64,000 bases of DNA from Azonexus fungiphilus (GCF_003634965.1 NZ_RBXP01000001.1:62001-126000); one strand, 5' to 3'; shown: positions 37,129-46,691, counted from the first letter of the stretch. Notes: generated by a model from the sequence alone, not told the origin. Translations and numbers: made by a program.

Positions 37129-37770
37129 ATGGAATTTGATCGTCGGCGTTTCGTTTCCGCCGCCCTTGCCCTCGGCGCTGCTGCTGCCGCCGGCCCGGTT
37201 GCCGCCCAGTCGGCTGGCCGCGAGTTTGCCGTCCTCAACCAGGCCCAGCCGACCGACGAGCCGGGCAAGGTCGAAGTGCTCGAGTTCTTCAGCTACGGCT
37301 GCCCGCACTGTGCCGATTTCAATCCGCTGCTGACGCTGTGGGCGGCCAAGCTGCCTGCCGACGTCGTCCTGCGCAAGGTCCCGGTCAGCTTCGGCCGCGC
37401 TGCCTGGGGTAATGCCGCCAAGCTGTTCTACGCGCTCGAAGTCACCGGCGACCTGAAACGCCTGGAAGCCGACGTGTTCAAGGCGATCCACCAGGAACGC
37501 ACCAACCTTTTCGACGAGAAGACGATCACCGCTTGGGTGACGGCACGCGGTGTCGATGGCAAGAAATTCACCGAGGCCTTTGGCTCCTTCGGCGTGCAGA
37601 GCAAGCTGCGCCGCGGCGACCAGCTGGCCCACGCCTACAAGATCGAAGGCGTGCCGGCGCTGGCCGTCGATGGCAAGTTCCTGATCGCGACGCTGCCTTT
37701 CGACCAGCAGCTGGCCGTCGCCGACAAGCTGATCGCCCGCGCGCGCAGCGAGAAAGCCGGCAAGAAGTAA
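37129..37770 (+). CDS. dsbA: Thiol:disulfide interchange protein DsbA
   Basis: Periplasmic oxidase that introduces disulfides. 213 residues; signal peptide with a single RR (MEFDRRRFVSAALALGAAAAAGPVAAQ), which could use Sec or Tat. Active site FFSYGCPHCADFNP (CPHC, about residues 56-59) and cis-Pro loop EGVPALAVDGKF are typical. It follows the SPOR gene by 12 nt. Confidence 0.96.
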   Translation: MEFDRRRFVSAALALGAAAAAGPVAAQSAGREFAVLNQAQPTDEPGKVEVLEFFSYGCPHCADFNPLLTLWAAKLPADVVLRKVPVSFGRAAWGNAAKLFYALEVTGDLKRLEADVFKAIHQERTNLFDEKTITAWVTARGVDGKKFTEAFGSFGVQSKLRRGDQLAHAYKIEGVPALAVDGKFLIATLPFDQQLAVADKLIARARSEKAGKK

Positions 37771-38544
37771 TTGACGCTGAAGGTCTTCATCACGGGCGCC
37801 TCGTCGGGTATCGGCGAGGCGCTTGCCGTTTACTACGCGGAAAACGGCGCCCGGCTCGGCCTCGCCGCGCGCCGCGCGGATTTTCTGGCGGCGCTCGATG
37901 AACGCCTCGGCGGCGGCCACGCCTGCTATCCGCTCGACGTCACCGATGCCGCGGCGCTGCAGGCAGCGGCCGCTGATTTCATCGCCCGTTTCGGTGCTCC
38001 CGATATCGTCATCGCCAACGCCGGCGTCTCGGCCGGCACCTTGACCGAGTGTGCCGAGGACCTGGCCGTCTTCCGCCGGGTCATGGACATCAACGTCTTC
38101 GGCATGGCCGCGACCTTCGCCCCGTTCATCCCGGCGATGAAGGCGGCCGGCGGCGAGCGCCGCCTGTGCGGGATCGCCTCGGTCGCCGGCATCCGCGGAC
38201 TGCCTGGGGCGGAAGCCTATTCCGCGTCGAAGGCGGCGGCGATCGCCTACCTCGAGAGCCTGCGCCTGGAATTGCGCCCGCAGGGGATCAAGGTGGTGAC
38301 CATCGCGCCGGGCTACATCGAGACGCCGATGACCGCGGTCAACCCCTACAAAATGCCATTTTTGCTGCCGGCGCCGGAAGCCGCCCGGCGCTTTGCCGCG
38401 GCCATCGCGCGCGGCGTCTCGTACACCGTGATCCCGTGGCCGATGGGCGTCGTCGCCAAGCTCTTGCGGCTGCTGCCGAACTGGCTCTACGACCGCTTGT
38501 TCACCGCGGCGCCGCGCAAGCCGCGCGGGCTGCTGCGCGACTGA
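37771..38544 (+). CDS. Short-chain dehydrogenase/reductase, TTG start
   Basis: 257 residues; NAD(P)-binding TGASSGIGEALA (residues 9-20), NAG at IVIANAGVSAGT, catalytic Ser of IASVAGIRG and YSASKAAAI (Tyr-Lys). The substrate is unknown. The C terminus has an apolar stretch (VIPWPMGVVAKLLRLLPNWLYDRLF) seen in a subgroup of membrane-associated SDRs. No ATG or GTG is available between the dsbA stop and the glycine motif, so TTG immediately after that stop is the likely start. Confidence 0.9.
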   Translation: MTLKVFITGASSGIGEALAVYYAENGARLGLAARRADFLAALDERLGGGHACYPLDVTDAAALQAAAADFIARFGAPDIVIANAGVSAGTLTECAEDLAVFRRVMDINVFGMAATFAPFIPAMKAAGGERRLCGIASVAGIRGLPGAEAYSASKAAAIAYLESLRLELRPQGIKVVTIAPGYIETPMTAVNPYKMPFLLPAPEAARRFAAAIARGVSYTVIPWPMGVVAKLLRLLPNWLYDRLFTAAPRKPRGLLRD

Positions 38545-38545
38545 T

Positions 38546-38743
38546 TCAGTGCGTGCCGGCGTGCAGCAGGATGTCGGCGGCTTCGGCGCTGACGCCGCTG
38601 TGCTCGGCAAAGCAGCCGTCGAGCGGACACTCGCGGCCGGGCGGGCAGTCGTGTTCGCGGGCGCATTCGCCCTGGGTTTCGTCGGTCAGGACCATTTCGC
38701 GGACGGCTTCGCAGCGGGCGATCGGGGCATCAAAGATGGACAT
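38546..38743 (-). CDS. Small cysteine-rich protein, unknown function
   Basis: 65 residues, cytoplasmic by appearance, with four cysteines plus one near the N terminus (ARCEA, GECAREHDCPPGRECPLDGCFAEH), spaced as a possible metal or Fe-S site. A good GAGGAG precedes the ATG and TATACT lies about 25 nt upstream on the minus strand. I believe it is real because of the ribosome site, the non-shadow composition and its free intergenic location; no function can be offered. Confidence 0.65.
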   Translation of the reverse strand: MSIFDAPIARCEAVREMVLTDETQGECAREHDCPPGRECPLDGCFAEHSGVSAEAADILLHAGTH

Positions 38744-38815
38744 GGCGGTCTCCTCGTGAGCGTTATGACTTCAGTATAGACAATGCGTCGCCGAATCCCA
38801 GCCGGACAGTCCTGT

Positions 38816-38821
38816 TAAAAT
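38816..38821 (+). promoter_or_regulatory. Extended -10 of thiS
   Basis: TGtTAAAAT, an extended -10, lies 7 nt before the thiS ATG (TAAAAT-gCCGGCC-ATG). There is no room for a thiamine pyrophosphate riboswitch in the 77-bp region to the divergent small gene, and none was seen. Confidence 0.45.
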
Positions 38822-38828
38822 GCCGGCC

Positions 38829-39032
38829 ATGCCCGAACTCAAGATCAACGGCGAAAGCCGCCATTTCCCCGACCCGCTGACCGTTGCCGGCCTGATCGAG
38901 CAGCTCGGCTACGCGGGCAAGCGCATCGCCGTCGAGCGCAACGGCGAGATCGTTCCGAAGAGCCAGCACGCCGCGACCGCTCTGGTCGCCGGCGATCAAC
39001 TCGAAATCGTCGTCGCCGTCGGCGGCGGCTGA
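38829..39032 (+). CDS. thiS: Sulfur carrier protein ThiS
   Basis: Ubiquitin-like carrier whose C-terminal thiocarboxylate supplies sulfur to the thiamine thiazole ring. 67 residues starting [10 protein letters not shown] and ending in the essential GlyGly (VVAVGGG). An in-frame ATG 3 codons upstream overlaps the -10 and is unlikely. thiG follows 13 nt later. Confidence 0.95.
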   Translation: MPELKINGESRHFPDPLTVAGLIEQLGYAGKRIAVERNGEIVPKSQHAATALVAGDQLEIVVAVGGG

Positions 39033-39045
39033 ACCGGAGAACTCC

Positions 39046-39828
39046 ATGCATCAACTGACCATCGCCGGCAAGGCGTACCGTTCCCGTTTACTCGTCGGCA
39101 CCGGCAAGTACAAGGATTTCGCCGAGACCCGCGCGGCCATCGACGCCTCCGGCGCCGAGATCGTCACCGTCGCCGTGCGCCGCGTGAACATCGGCCAGGA
39201 CGCCAGCCAGCCCAGCCTGCTCGACGCCGTGCCGCCGTCGCAATTCACCATCCTGCCCAACACCGCCGGCTGCTATACCGCCGACGACGCCGTGCGCACG
39301 CTGCGCCTGGCGCGCGAGCTGCTCGACGGCCACCCGCTGTGCAAGCTCGAAGTCCTCGGCGACCCGACCAACCTCTTCCCGAACATGCCGGAAACGCTGA
39401 AGGCTGCGGAAACCCTGGTCAAGGAAGGTTTCGAGGTGATGGTCTACTGCGCCGACGATCCGATCCAGTGCAAGATGCTCGAAGAGATCGGCTGCGTCGC
39501 GGTGATGCCGCTCGCCTCGCTGATCGGCTCCGGCATGGGCATCGTGAACCCGTGGAACCTGCGCCTGATCATCGACAACGCCAAGGTGCCGATCATCGTC
39601 GATGCCGGCGTCGGCACCGCGTCGGACGCCACCATCGCCATGGAACTGGGCTGCGACGGCGTGTTGATGAACACCGCCATCGCCCATGCCAAGGACCCGG
39701 TGCTGATGGCCAGCGCCATGAAGAAGGGCATCGAAGCCGGCCGCGAGGCTTTCCTGGCCGGCCGCATGGCCCGCAAATACTACTCGGCCGACCCCTCGTC
39801 GCCGACCACCGGACTGATCGGTTCATGA
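39046..39828 (+). CDS. thiG: Thiazole synthase ThiG
   Basis: Makes the thiazole phosphate of thiamine from deoxyxylulose phosphate, iminoglycine and ThiS-thiocarboxylate. 260 residues with [10 protein letters not shown] (early loop), [11 protein letters not shown] (imine-forming Lys region context), [23 protein letters not shown], VLPNxD-type [21 protein letters not shown] (GSG phosphate loop) and [11 protein letters not shown]. Couples to trmB by an ATGA overlap. Confidence 0.97.
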   Translation: MHQLTIAGKAYRSRLLVGTGKYKDFAETRAAIDASGAEIVTVAVRRVNIGQDASQPSLLDAVPPSQFTILPNTAGCYTADDAVRTLRLARELLDGHPLCKLEVLGDPTNLFPNMPETLKAAETLVKEGFEVMVYCADDPIQCKMLEEIGCVAVMPLASLIGSGMGIVNPWNLRLIIDNAKVPIIVDAGVGTASDATIAMELGCDGVLMNTAIAHAKDPVLMASAMKKGIEAGREAFLAGRMARKYYSADPSSPTTGLIGS

Positions 39829-40613
39829 GCGACGACCTGCTGATCCACCCCGCCGCCGAAGGCGACGAAGGCGAATACACCGCCGGCCGCCACGGCCACA
39901 TCAAGAGCTTCGTCCGCCGCGCCGGCCGCATGTCGGAAGCGCAGCAGCGCTACTACGAAACGATGCTGCCGAAGATCGGCATTGCCTATCAGCCGTCGAA
40001 CATCGACCTGACGGCGGTGTTCGGCCGCAACGCGCCGAAGATCCTGGAAATCGGTTGCGGCATGGGCGAAACCACGGCGCGCATCGCCGAGGCCCACCCG
40101 GAAAACGACTACTTCGGGCTGGAAGTGCATGTGCCCGGCGTCGGCGCGCTGTGCAAGCTGATTGCCGAGAAGAACCTCAACAACCTGCGCATCGGCAACC
40201 ACGACGCGGTCGAAGTGGTGCGCGACATGCTGCCGGAAGGCTCGCTCGACGGCATCCACATCTTCTTCCCGGATCCCTGGCACAAGACGCGGCACAAGAA
40301 GCGCCGCCTCATCCAGTCGCCCTTCGTCGCGCTGCTCGCCTCGCGCCTCAAGCCGGGCGGCTATTTCCACTGCGCCACCGACTGGGAAAACTACGCGCTG
40401 CAGATGCTCGATGTGCTCGGTCGTGAGCCCAGCCTGGACAACAGCGTCGCCAATCCCGCGCCCGAGGCGCTGGCGACCGCGCTGGAAGCCGATACCGCCG
40501 CCGGTCTGGCCGGCTTCGCCCCGCGTCCGGATTACCGGCCGCTGACCAAATTCGAGAACCGTGGCCTGCGTCTGGGCCACGGTGTCTGGGATCTCGTATT
40601 CAGGAAACGCTGA
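39825..40613 (+). CDS. trmB: tRNA (guanine-N7)-methyltransferase
   Basis: Methylates G46 of tRNA with SAM. 262 residues: [30 protein letters not shown] (SAM motif), [21 protein letters not shown] (the signature FPDPWxKxRHxKRR) and a C-terminal [19 protein letters not shown]. Start is the ATG overlapping the thiG stop. Confidence 0.96.
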   Translation: MSDDLLIHPAAEGDEGEYTAGRHGHIKSFVRRAGRMSEAQQRYYETMLPKIGIAYQPSNIDLTAVFGRNAPKILEIGCGMGETTARIAEAHPENDYFGLEVHVPGVGALCKLIAEKNLNNLRIGNHDAVEVVRDMLPEGSLDGIHIFFPDPWHKTRHKKRRLIQSPFVALLASRLKPGGYFHCATDWENYALQMLDVLGREPSLDNSVANPAPEALATALEADTAAGLAGFAPRPDYRPLTKFENRGLRLGHGVWDLVFRKR

Positions 40614-40614
40614 C

Positions 40615-41577
40615 ATGTGGTTCAAGAACCTGCAGATCTACCGCCTGCCGACGCCGTGGGCGATCGACCTGGCCAAGCTCGACGAGCAACTGGCGCGCGG
40701 TGAATTCACCCGCTGCCCGTCCAACCAGCCGATGTCCCGTGGCTGGGTGTCGCCGCGCAAGGACGGCGCGCTGATCTACGCCAACAACCGCCAGTGGCTG
40801 ATCGCACTGGCCGTCGAGCAGCGCCTGCTGCCGTCGTCGGTGGTCAATGAAACGGCGCAGGAACGCGCCGAGCAGATCGCCGACCAGCAGGGCTACCCGC
40901 CCGGCCGCAAGCAGATGAAGGAAATCAAGGAGCGCGTCACCGAAGAGCTGATGCCGCGCGCCTTCACCCGCAAGCGTACGAGTTTTGTCTGGATCGACCC
41001 GACCAACGGCTGGTTTGTCGTCGACGCCGGCAGTATCGCCAAGGCCGAGGAAGTCATCGAACACCTGCGCCACTGTCTCGACGAGTTGCCGCTGAAGGCG
41101 CTGCACACGCAACTCTCGCCGCAGTCGGCGATGGCCGACTGGCTGGCCGGCGGCGATGCGCCCGCCGGTTTCACGGTCGACCGCGATTGCGAGCTGAAAT
41201 CGGTCGCCGAGGAAAAGGCCGCCGTGCGCTACGTCCGCCATCCGCTCGGCGACGAAGTCGGTGCCGAGATCAAGGCCCACCTCGCCGCCGGCAAGCTGCC
41301 GACGCGCCTGGCGCTGACCTGGGACGAGCGCATCTCCTTCGTCCTCACCGAGAAGCTGGAGATCAAGCGGCTGGCCTTCCTCGACATCCTCAAGGAAGAA
41401 GCCGAGAAGAGCGCCGAGCGCGCCGACGAGCAGTTCGACGCCGATTTCGCGCTGATGACCGGCGAACTGGTGCGCTTCCTGCCGCAACTGGTCGAAGCCC
41501 TGGGCGGCGAACAGGTCGAAGCCGAGACGCCGGCTGCGGCCCCGGTCGCCGCCGGCACCCCGCCGTGGGAAGCCTGA
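40615..41577 (+). CDS. rdgC: Recombination-associated protein RdgC
   Basis: Ring-shaped DNA-binding protein that modulates RecA. 320 residues; MWFKNLQIYRLPTPWAID, SNQPMSRGWVSPRK, RAFTRKRTSFVWIDPTNGWFVVDAGSIAKAEEVIEHLR and LALTWDERISFVLTEKLEIKRLAFLDIL are classic. A copy of the CGGTCGACCG core at about 41170 encodes TVDRD. The tail (EAETPAAAPVAAGTPPWEA) is a low-complexity extension. Confidence 0.95.
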   Translation: MWFKNLQIYRLPTPWAIDLAKLDEQLARGEFTRCPSNQPMSRGWVSPRKDGALIYANNRQWLIALAVEQRLLPSSVVNETAQERAEQIADQQGYPPGRKQMKEIKERVTEELMPRAFTRKRTSFVWIDPTNGWFVVDAGSIAKAEEVIEHLRHCLDELPLKALHTQLSPQSAMADWLAGGDAPAGFTVDRDCELKSVAEEKAAVRYVRHPLGDEVGAEIKAHLAAGKLPTRLALTWDERISFVLTEKLEIKRLAFLDILKEEAEKSAERADEQFDADFALMTGELVRFLPQLVEALGGEQVEAETPAAAPVAAGTPPWEA

Positions 41578-41960
41578 AGCCCAGCGACGCCTGTCCCTGC
41601 GGCAGCGGCAAGCCTTACGCCGCCTGCTGCGGGCCCCTGCACGCCGGTGAAAAACCGGCGCCGACGGCCGAGGCGCTGATGCGCTCGCGCTACGCCGCCT
41701 ACGTCCTCAAGCTCGAAGACTACCTGCTGGCGACCTGGCACGCGTCGACGCGGCCGAGCGAACTCGACCTCGCCGCCGACGACAGCAAATGGCTAGGCCT
41801 GGAAGTACGCGCTCACCAACTTCAGGACGAGACGCACGCGACGGTCGACTTCGTCGCCCGCTACCGCATCGCCGGGCGCGGCCACCGGCTGCACGAACTC
41901 TCCCGTTTCGTCCGCGAGGACGGGCGCTGGTACTACGTGGACGGCGAGTTCCTGGCCTGA
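41565..41960 (+). CDS. YchJ/UPF0225 family protein with SEC-C zinc motif
   Basis: 131 residues. N-terminal SEC-C-like motif DACPCGSGKPYAACCGPLH (CxCx8CC) binds zinc; the rest (TAEALMRSRYAAYVLKLEDYLLATWH ... HELSRFVREDGRWYYVDGEF) is the YchJ NTF2-like domain. The function is unknown. GTG 41565, 13 bp inside rdgC, is the only plausible start before the cysteines (CTG aside). Confidence 0.85.
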   Translation: MGSLKPSDACPCGSGKPYAACCGPLHAGEKPAPTAEALMRSRYAAYVLKLEDYLLATWHASTRPSELDLAADDSKWLGLEVRAHQLQDETHATVDFVARYRIAGRGHRLHELSRFVREDGRWYYVDGEFLA

Positions 41961-42007
41961 GGGCGCAGCGCTACGAAATACGGCCGGCAAGCTTGCGCAG
42001 CGATATC

Positions 42008-42073
42008 ATGCAAGTTGTTCTGGATTCCAATTTGCCGGCCGCATGCCTGCTCCTGAGGGAGGAGACACCATGA
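42008..42073 (+). CDS. Possible 21-residue leader peptide coupled to the RHH gene
   Basis: Short frame MQVVLDSNLPAACLLLREETP whose stop overlaps the next ATG (ATGA). It is too short for homology; its opening VVLDSN faintly resembles the first strand of PIN-domain toxins, so it could be a remnant or simply chance. Confidence 0.2.
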   Translation: MQVVLDSNLPAACLLLREETP

Positions 42074-42306
42074 GCCAACTTGCCCTGCGCCTGCCCGATT
42101 CCCTGCACGAACGCGCCCGCCTGCTCGCTCAGCGCGACAACACCTCACTGAACCAGTTCATCGCGCTGGCGGTTGCGGAGAAAGTTTCCGCGCTGGAAAC
42201 CGCCAGTTTCTTCAGCGAACGCGCAGCCCGGGGAAACCTGGACGAGCTGCGCGCGATTCTCGACAAAGTGCCTGACGTCGCGCCGCAGGCCGGCGACGAA
42301 CGCTGA
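42070..42306 (+). CDS. Small HicB/ribbon-helix-helix-type protein without partner
   Basis: 78 residues. N-terminal MSQLALRLPDSLHERARLLAQRDNTSLNQFIALAVAEKV is a typical ribbon-helix-helix/HicB-tail DNA-binding module (strand, then two helices), followed by a helical acidic tail (ARGNLDELRAILDKVPD). Such proteins are usually toxin-antitoxin antitoxins, but no toxin gene follows: the next gene converges 25 nt away. GGGAGGAG gives a strong ribosome site. It may be autoregulatory and orphaned. Confidence 0.8.
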   Translation: MSQLALRLPDSLHERARLLAQRDNTSLNQFIALAVAEKVSALETASFFSERAARGNLDELRAILDKVPDVAPQAGDER

Positions 42307-42331
42307 ATCCGTCCCGGCACCCGGCGCAGTT

Positions 42332-43486
42332 TCAGGCGCAAGCCGCGCGCACGATCCTTTCCGTCTTCGCTTCGTCGATCCCGGCATGGCCGCCGAGCGC
42401 CATCTTGCCGTGGGCGCGCAGGCCGGCGAGCACCCGGTCGGCGGCATCGGCTTCGTTGATGCCGGCGTCGCGCAGGTGCAGCGGCATGTTGACGCTGCGG
42501 TAGAAGGCTTCCATGGCGGCGATGGCGTCTTCGGCGCTCGGCGCGTTGAGGCCGAAGACTTCGCGGCCGAATTGTTCCAGCTTGTCCCGCTTGTATTCGA
42601 TCAGTTCGCGCAGCAGCGCCGGCTGGATGATCGCCAGCGTGCGGCCGTGGTCGATGCCCCACAGCGCGGTCAGTTCGACGGCGATGCGGTGCGTCGCCCA
42701 GTCCTGCGGCACGCCGACGCCGATCACCCCGCACAGCGCCTGGTTGGCCGCCCACATCAGGTTCTGTTGCCAATCGGGCTCGGCGTGCCGGTCGAAAGTC
42801 GCGCCCAGCTTGACCAGCGCCTTCATCACCGCCTCGGCGTAACCGTCCTGGACCAGCGCGCCGACCGGGTAGGTCAGGTATTGCTCGCAGACGTGGACGA
42901 AAGCATCGACGATGCCGTTTTCCAGTTGGCGCAGCGGCAGGCTGCCCATCACTGCCGGGTTGAGCACGGCGAAGCGCGGCCGTGCCGGCGGCACGAAGAA
43001 GGCGCGCTTGTCCTGTGTCGCGGTGTTGGTGACCACCGAGCCGGCGTTCGATTCCGAACCGGTGGCCGGTAGCGTCAGCACGACGCCAACCGGCAGCGCC
43101 TGCTGCGGCTGGTGCTTGCCGATCACGATGTCCCAGCCGTCGCCGTCGTAAAGCGCAGCGCAGGCGACGTACTTGGCGCCGTCGGCGACCGAACCGCCGC
43201 CGACGCCGAGGATGAAGCCGATTTTTTCGCGTCGGACCAGGTCGACCGCCAGATTCAGCGTCGCCAGCGTCGGGTTGGCCTCGACGCCGCCGAACTCGAC
43301 CACGTCGCGCCCGGCCAGCGCGGCGCGGATGCCGTCGTAGACGCCGTTCTTCTTGATCGAGCCGCCGCCGTAGAGGAGCAGCACGCGCGCCTCGGCCGGC
43401 AGCAGCGCCGGCAACTGGGCGAAGCTGTCGGGGCCGAAGACAATGCGCGTCGGGTTGTGGTAATCGAATGCGAACAGGTGGCTCAT
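42332..43486 (-). CDS. Iron-dependent alcohol dehydrogenase / aldehyde reductase (YqhD type)
   Basis: 384 residues, group III metal-dependent dehydrogenase. NAD(P) loop ILGVGGGSVADGAKYVA (GGGS, about residues 93-109), LPATGSESNAGSVVTN, and metal ligands in NGIVDAFVHVCEQYL (D, H) and ALWGIDHGRTLAIIQP (H). Length and the DWATHRIAVELTALWGIDHGR wording match YqhD-like NADPH-dependent aldehyde reductases, which detoxify short aldehydes. Monocistronic, convergent with the RHH gene; a repeat copy lies just upstream. Confidence 0.93.
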   Translation of the reverse strand: MSHLFAFDYHNPTRIVFGPDSFAQLPALLPAEARVLLLYGGGSIKKNGVYDGIRAALAGRDVVEFGGVEANPTLATLNLAVDLVRREKIGFILGVGGGSVADGAKYVACAALYDGDGWDIVIGKHQPQQALPVGVVLTLPATGSESNAGSVVTNTATQDKRAFFVPPARPRFAVLNPAVMGSLPLRQLENGIVDAFVHVCEQYLTYPVGALVQDGYAEAVMKALVKLGATFDRHAEPDWQQNLMWAANQALCGVIGVGVPQDWATHRIAVELTALWGIDHGRTLAIIQPALLRELIEYKRDKLEQFGREVFGLNAPSAEDAIAAMEAFYRSVNMPLHLRDAGINEADAADRVLAGLRAHGKMALGGHAGIDEAKTERIVRAACA

Positions 43487-43509
43487 GCTTGTCTCCGTTT
43501 TGGCTTCAG

Positions 43510-43540
43510 TTTTGCGGTCGACCGCAGGATAGGCGGAAAA
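43510..43540. repeat. Dispersed CGGTCGACCG repeat, copy 3
   Basis: 31 bp in the 57-bp gap between the alcohol dehydrogenase start and the luciferase-like gene stop: TTTTGCGGTCGACCGC, GGAT, AGGCGGAAAA. Confidence 0.6.
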
Positions 43541-43543
43541 ATC

Positions 43544-44542
43544 TCAGGCGCAGGCAGCGGCGGCGATGTCGAGCGCGCGCAGGCGCAGCGCCGGGTCGAA
43601 GATGTCGCAGACCAGCATCAGCTCGTCGGCCTGCGTCGCCTGGCGCAGCGTGCTCAGTCCTTCGCGCACGCGGTCCGGCCCGCCGATCACGGCGGCGCCG
43701 AGGAAATCGCCGATGCCGGCTTTCTCCTGCATCGACAGCCCGGCGAGGAAGCCGGCCACGGGCGGCGGCAACGGCCGACGGTCGCCGCGCAGGATGCCGA
43801 GCACGCGCTGGAAGATGCTGGTGGCGAGGAACTCGGCCTCGTCGTCGGTTTCGGCGGCGACCAGAGGCACGCCGACGATCACGTAAGGTTGGGCCAGCGT
43901 CGGCGACGGCCGGAAATTGCCGCGATAGACGGCCAGCGCCTGGTGCAGCAGGGCCGGCGCGAAGTGCGACGCGAAGGCGTAGGGCAGGCCGCGCTCGGCG
44001 GCGAGGCGGGCGGAGAACAGGCTGGAACCGAGCAGCCAGATCGGCACCTCGGTGCCGGCGCCGGGCATGGCGACCAGCGGCTGGCCGGGCTGGGCCGGGG
44101 CGAGCAGACGCTGCAGTTCGGCGACGTCACGCGGGAAATCGTCCTCGCGCTCGATACGCTCCCGGCGCAGGGCGTGCATGGTCAGACGGTCGGTGCCGGG
44201 GGCGCGGCCGAGGCCGAGGTCGATCCGCCCCGGGTAGAGTTCGGCAAGCGTGCCGAAGGCCTCGGCGACGACCAACGGCGCGTGGTTGGGCAGCATGACG
44301 CCGCCGGAACCGACGCGGATGGTCTGGGTGGCGCCGGCCATGTGGCCGACCAGGACGGCGGTGGCCGAACTGGCGATGCCCGGCATGTTGTGGTGCTCGG
44401 CCAGCCAGTAGCGGGCAAAGCCGAGCTTTTCGGCGTGGCGGGCGGCGTCGGTGGCGATCCGCAGCGCCTCGGCCACGCTGCCTCCCTGGCGCACGGCCGC
44501 CAGGTCGAGCAGCGACAGTTTCACATCGGCGAGCGGATTCAT
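43544..44542 (-). CDS. LLM-class flavin-dependent oxidoreductase (luciferase-like)
   Basis: 332 residues; FMN-dependent TIM-barrel of the MsnO8/YvbT subgroup. Seen are [13 protein letters not shown] (start), [78 protein letters not shown], and the end [15 protein letters not shown]. The substrate is unknown. The ATG overlaps the stop of the EamA transporter by 4 bp, so both are made together. Confidence 0.92.
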   Translation of the reverse strand: MNPLADVKLSLLDLAAVRQGGSVAEALRIATDAARHAEKLGFARYWLAEHHNMPGIASSATAVLVGHMAGATQTIRVGSGGVMLPNHAPLVVAEAFGTLAELYPGRIDLGLGRAPGTDRLTMHALRRERIEREDDFPRDVAELQRLLAPAQPGQPLVAMPGAGTEVPIWLLGSSLFSARLAAERGLPYAFASHFAPALLHQALAVYRGNFRPSPTLAQPYVIVGVPLVAAETDDEAEFLATSIFQRVLGILRGDRRPLPPPVAGFLAGLSMQEKAGIGDFLGAAVIGGPDRVREGLSTLRQATQADELMLVCDIFDPALRLRALDIAAAACA

Positions 44543-45468
44543 GCCTTTTCCTCCTGCAGACGTTGATTGATGGCGGCGACCGCCGGGCGTCGGCTGGCGA
44601 TCCAGCCGAGCAGCGAGAGTAGCGCCAGGCCGCCGCCGATGAGCAGGATGCCGGCGACTTCGGCGCTCTTGAAGGCCTCGCCGAAAGTCAGCCGCGACGA
44701 CAGGATGGCGACCACCGGCGTGCCCAGCACCGACAGGCTGGCTTCCCAGGCCGGTACGCGGTCGAGGATGTAGATCCACAGCCACCAGCAGAGCGCCGTG
44801 CTGAACACCGCCATGAAGCCGAGGATGCCGGCGTAGCTCCAGGTCCAGTCGGTCGGCCGTTCCGGCACGACCAGCGCCAGGATGACCAGCGGAATCGAGC
44901 CGAGCGCCATCTGCCACGCGGTCAATGTCAGCAAATCGACTGGCGTCTGGCCGCGCAGGCGCTTGACCAGGATGGTGCCGATTGCCCAGCAGATGGCGGC
45001 GCAGAGGCCGAGCGCCGGGCTCAACAGGCCGCCGTGCATTTCCCACGGTTCGATGATCAGCAGCAGGCCGATCAGTGTGCACGCGGCGGCAATCCACTGC
45101 GTGCCGCGCACCCGTTCGCCGAGGATCGGCCAAGCCAGCAGCAGCGTCCAGATCGGCATGGTGAAGATCAACACCGCCGTCTTGCCCGGCCCGCCTTCGA
45201 CCAGTGCCCAGGTCTGGAAGATCATGAAGCCGGCGACCTGGGTCAGCGCGATGCCCAGCGTCGCGCCGGGGGCGGTCAGCGTCAGCTTGCGGCCGGTCAG
45301 GCGCAGCGCGATGAACAGCGCCGCAGCGCTGCCGATGCAGCGCTCGGCGGCGAAGGCGAAGGGCGGCGAATATTCCAGCCCGTGCTTGGCCAGCACCCAG
45401 GTGTAGCCCCAGATCGAGGAAAGGACGATCAGCGCCAGGATCGGACGCCAGCGGTCGGAAGCGTTCAT
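44539..45468 (-). CDS. EamA-family (DMT) transporter
   Basis: 309 residues, about ten membrane helices in two EamA repeats ([81 protein letters not shown]). Drug/metabolite exporter superfamily; substrate unknown. Start MNASDRWRP chosen over an ATG 9 codons earlier. It lies downstream of the old-yellow-enzyme gene in the same direction (63 bp). Confidence 0.9.
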   Translation of the reverse strand: MNASDRWRPILALIVLSSIWGYTWVLAKHGLEYSPPFAFAAERCIGSAAALFIALRLTGRKLTLTAPGATLGIALTQVAGFMIFQTWALVEGGPGKTAVLIFTMPIWTLLLAWPILGERVRGTQWIAAACTLIGLLLIIEPWEMHGGLLSPALGLCAAICWAIGTILVKRLRGQTPVDLLTLTAWQMALGSIPLVILALVVPERPTDWTWSYAGILGFMAVFSTALCWWLWIYILDRVPAWEASLSVLGTPVVAILSSRLTFGEAFKSAEVAGILLIGGGLALLSLLGWIASRRPAVAAINQRLQEEKA

Positions 45469-45531
45469 TGTTTTCTCTGTCTGGCGCGGCGGCATCTGCG
45501 CACCGCCGCGCCCGGGGTTGGGCGTGGGCGC

Positions 45532-46608
45532 TTACGGCAGCGTCGGATAGTCGGTGTAACCCTCGGCCCCGCCGCCGTACAGCTTGTCGGCGCGCAGCTC
45601 GTTCCACGGCGCGCCTTCGCGCAGGCGGCGGACGAGGTCCGGGTTGGCGATGAAGCCGCGACCGAAGGTGACCAGGTCGGCGCCGCCGTTGGCGATCACC
45701 TGCTCGGCCAGCGCCTTGTCGTAGCCGTTGTTCACCAGCCACGGCCCCTTGAAGGCGCGGCGGGCGGCGGCGTAGTCGAAGCTGGCCGCCGGCGTGCGCG
45801 TGCCGCCGGTTTCGCCCTCGATGATGTGCAGGAAGGCCAGGCCGTAGCCGGCCAGCTTGTCGACGACGTAGCCGTAGAGCGCCTGCGGGTTGCTGTCGAG
45901 CGGCGCCGTGAAGGTGGTCAGCGGGCTCAGGCGGATGCCGGTGCGGCCGGCGCCGATCTCGCCGACGATGGCGTCGACCACCTCGAACAACAGACGGGCG
46001 CGGTTCTCGATGCTGCCGCCGTAGGGGCCGCTGCGGTCATTGACGCTGTCGCGCAGGAACTGCTCCAGCAGGTAGGTGTTGGCAGCGTGGATCTCGACGC
46101 CGTCGAAGCCGGCGGCGATGGCGTTGCGTGCCGCCTGGCGGTAATCCTCGACCAGACCGGGCAGCTCGTCGTCACGCAGGGCGCGCGGCGCCGATACCGG
46201 CACGAAACCGTCGCGGGTGAAGGTGCTCGCTTCGGCGGTGCGGGCGGTGGCGGATACCGGTGCGGCGCCGTCCGGCAGCAGCGACACATGCGAAATGCGG
46301 CCGACGTGCCACAACTGCAGCACGATCTTGCCGCCCTCGGCATGCACCGCGTCAGTCACGGCGCGCCAGGCGGCGACCTGCTCGGCCGACCAGATGCCCG
46401 GGGTGTCGAGGTAACCCTGCGCCATCGGCGAAATCGGGCTGGCTTCGGCAATGATCAGGCCGGCGCTGGCGCGCTGGCGGTAATACTCGACGGTCAGCGG
46501 GCCGGGGCAGTTGCCGGCAACGGCGCGATTGCGCGTCAACGGCGCCATCACGATACGGTTGGCGAGGGCGATGTCGCCGATCTGGATCGGTTCGAACAAA
46601 GTGGGCAT
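45532..46608 (-). CDS. nemA: Old yellow enzyme-family alkene reductase (NemA-like)
   Basis: 358 residues, FMN-dependent reductase of electrophilic alkenes, N-ethylmaleimide and nitro compounds. [35 protein letters not shown] (His/Asn region HxxR variant), [53 protein letters not shown] and [17 protein letters not shown] are diagnostic. Reads away from its TetR-type repressor in the same direction, with a NemR-like operator 20 nt before its ATG. Confidence 0.94.
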   Translation of the reverse strand: MPTLFEPIQIGDIALANRIVMAPLTRNRAVAGNCPGPLTVEYYRQRASAGLIIAEASPISPMAQGYLDTPGIWSAEQVAAWRAVTDAVHAEGGKIVLQLWHVGRISHVSLLPDGAAPVSATARTAEASTFTRDGFVPVSAPRALRDDELPGLVEDYRQAARNAIAAGFDGVEIHAANTYLLEQFLRDSVNDRSGPYGGSIENRARLLFEVVDAIVGEIGAGRTGIRLSPLTTFTAPLDSNPQALYGYVVDKLAGYGLAFLHIIEGETGGTRTPAASFDYAAARRAFKGPWLVNNGYDKALAEQVIANGGADLVTFGRGFIANPDLVRRLREGAPWNELRADKLYGGGAEGYTDYPTLP

Positions 46609-46629
46609 GTCGATTCTCCTAGGGTTGAT

Positions 46630-46644
46630 TAGACCGGTCGTCTA
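46630..46644. promoter_or_regulatory. NemR-type operator, site 1 (nemA)
   Basis: TAGACCGGTCGTCTA: inverted repeat TAGAC-N5-GTCTA, 22 nt before the nemA ATG. It is identical to the site at 47296-47310 before the TetR gene and similar to the E. coli NemR box (TAGACC...GGTCTA). Confidence 0.8.
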
Positions 46645-46691
46645 GTTTCTTGCGTCAAAAAATGGCCGTCGACGGACGGCCCGGAAATCAA

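Noticed and set aside
38745..38828. Thiamine pyrophosphate riboswitch before thiS
   Set aside because: The gap is about 80 bp, shared with a divergent gene, and contains none of the conserved THI-box elements such as CTGAGA.
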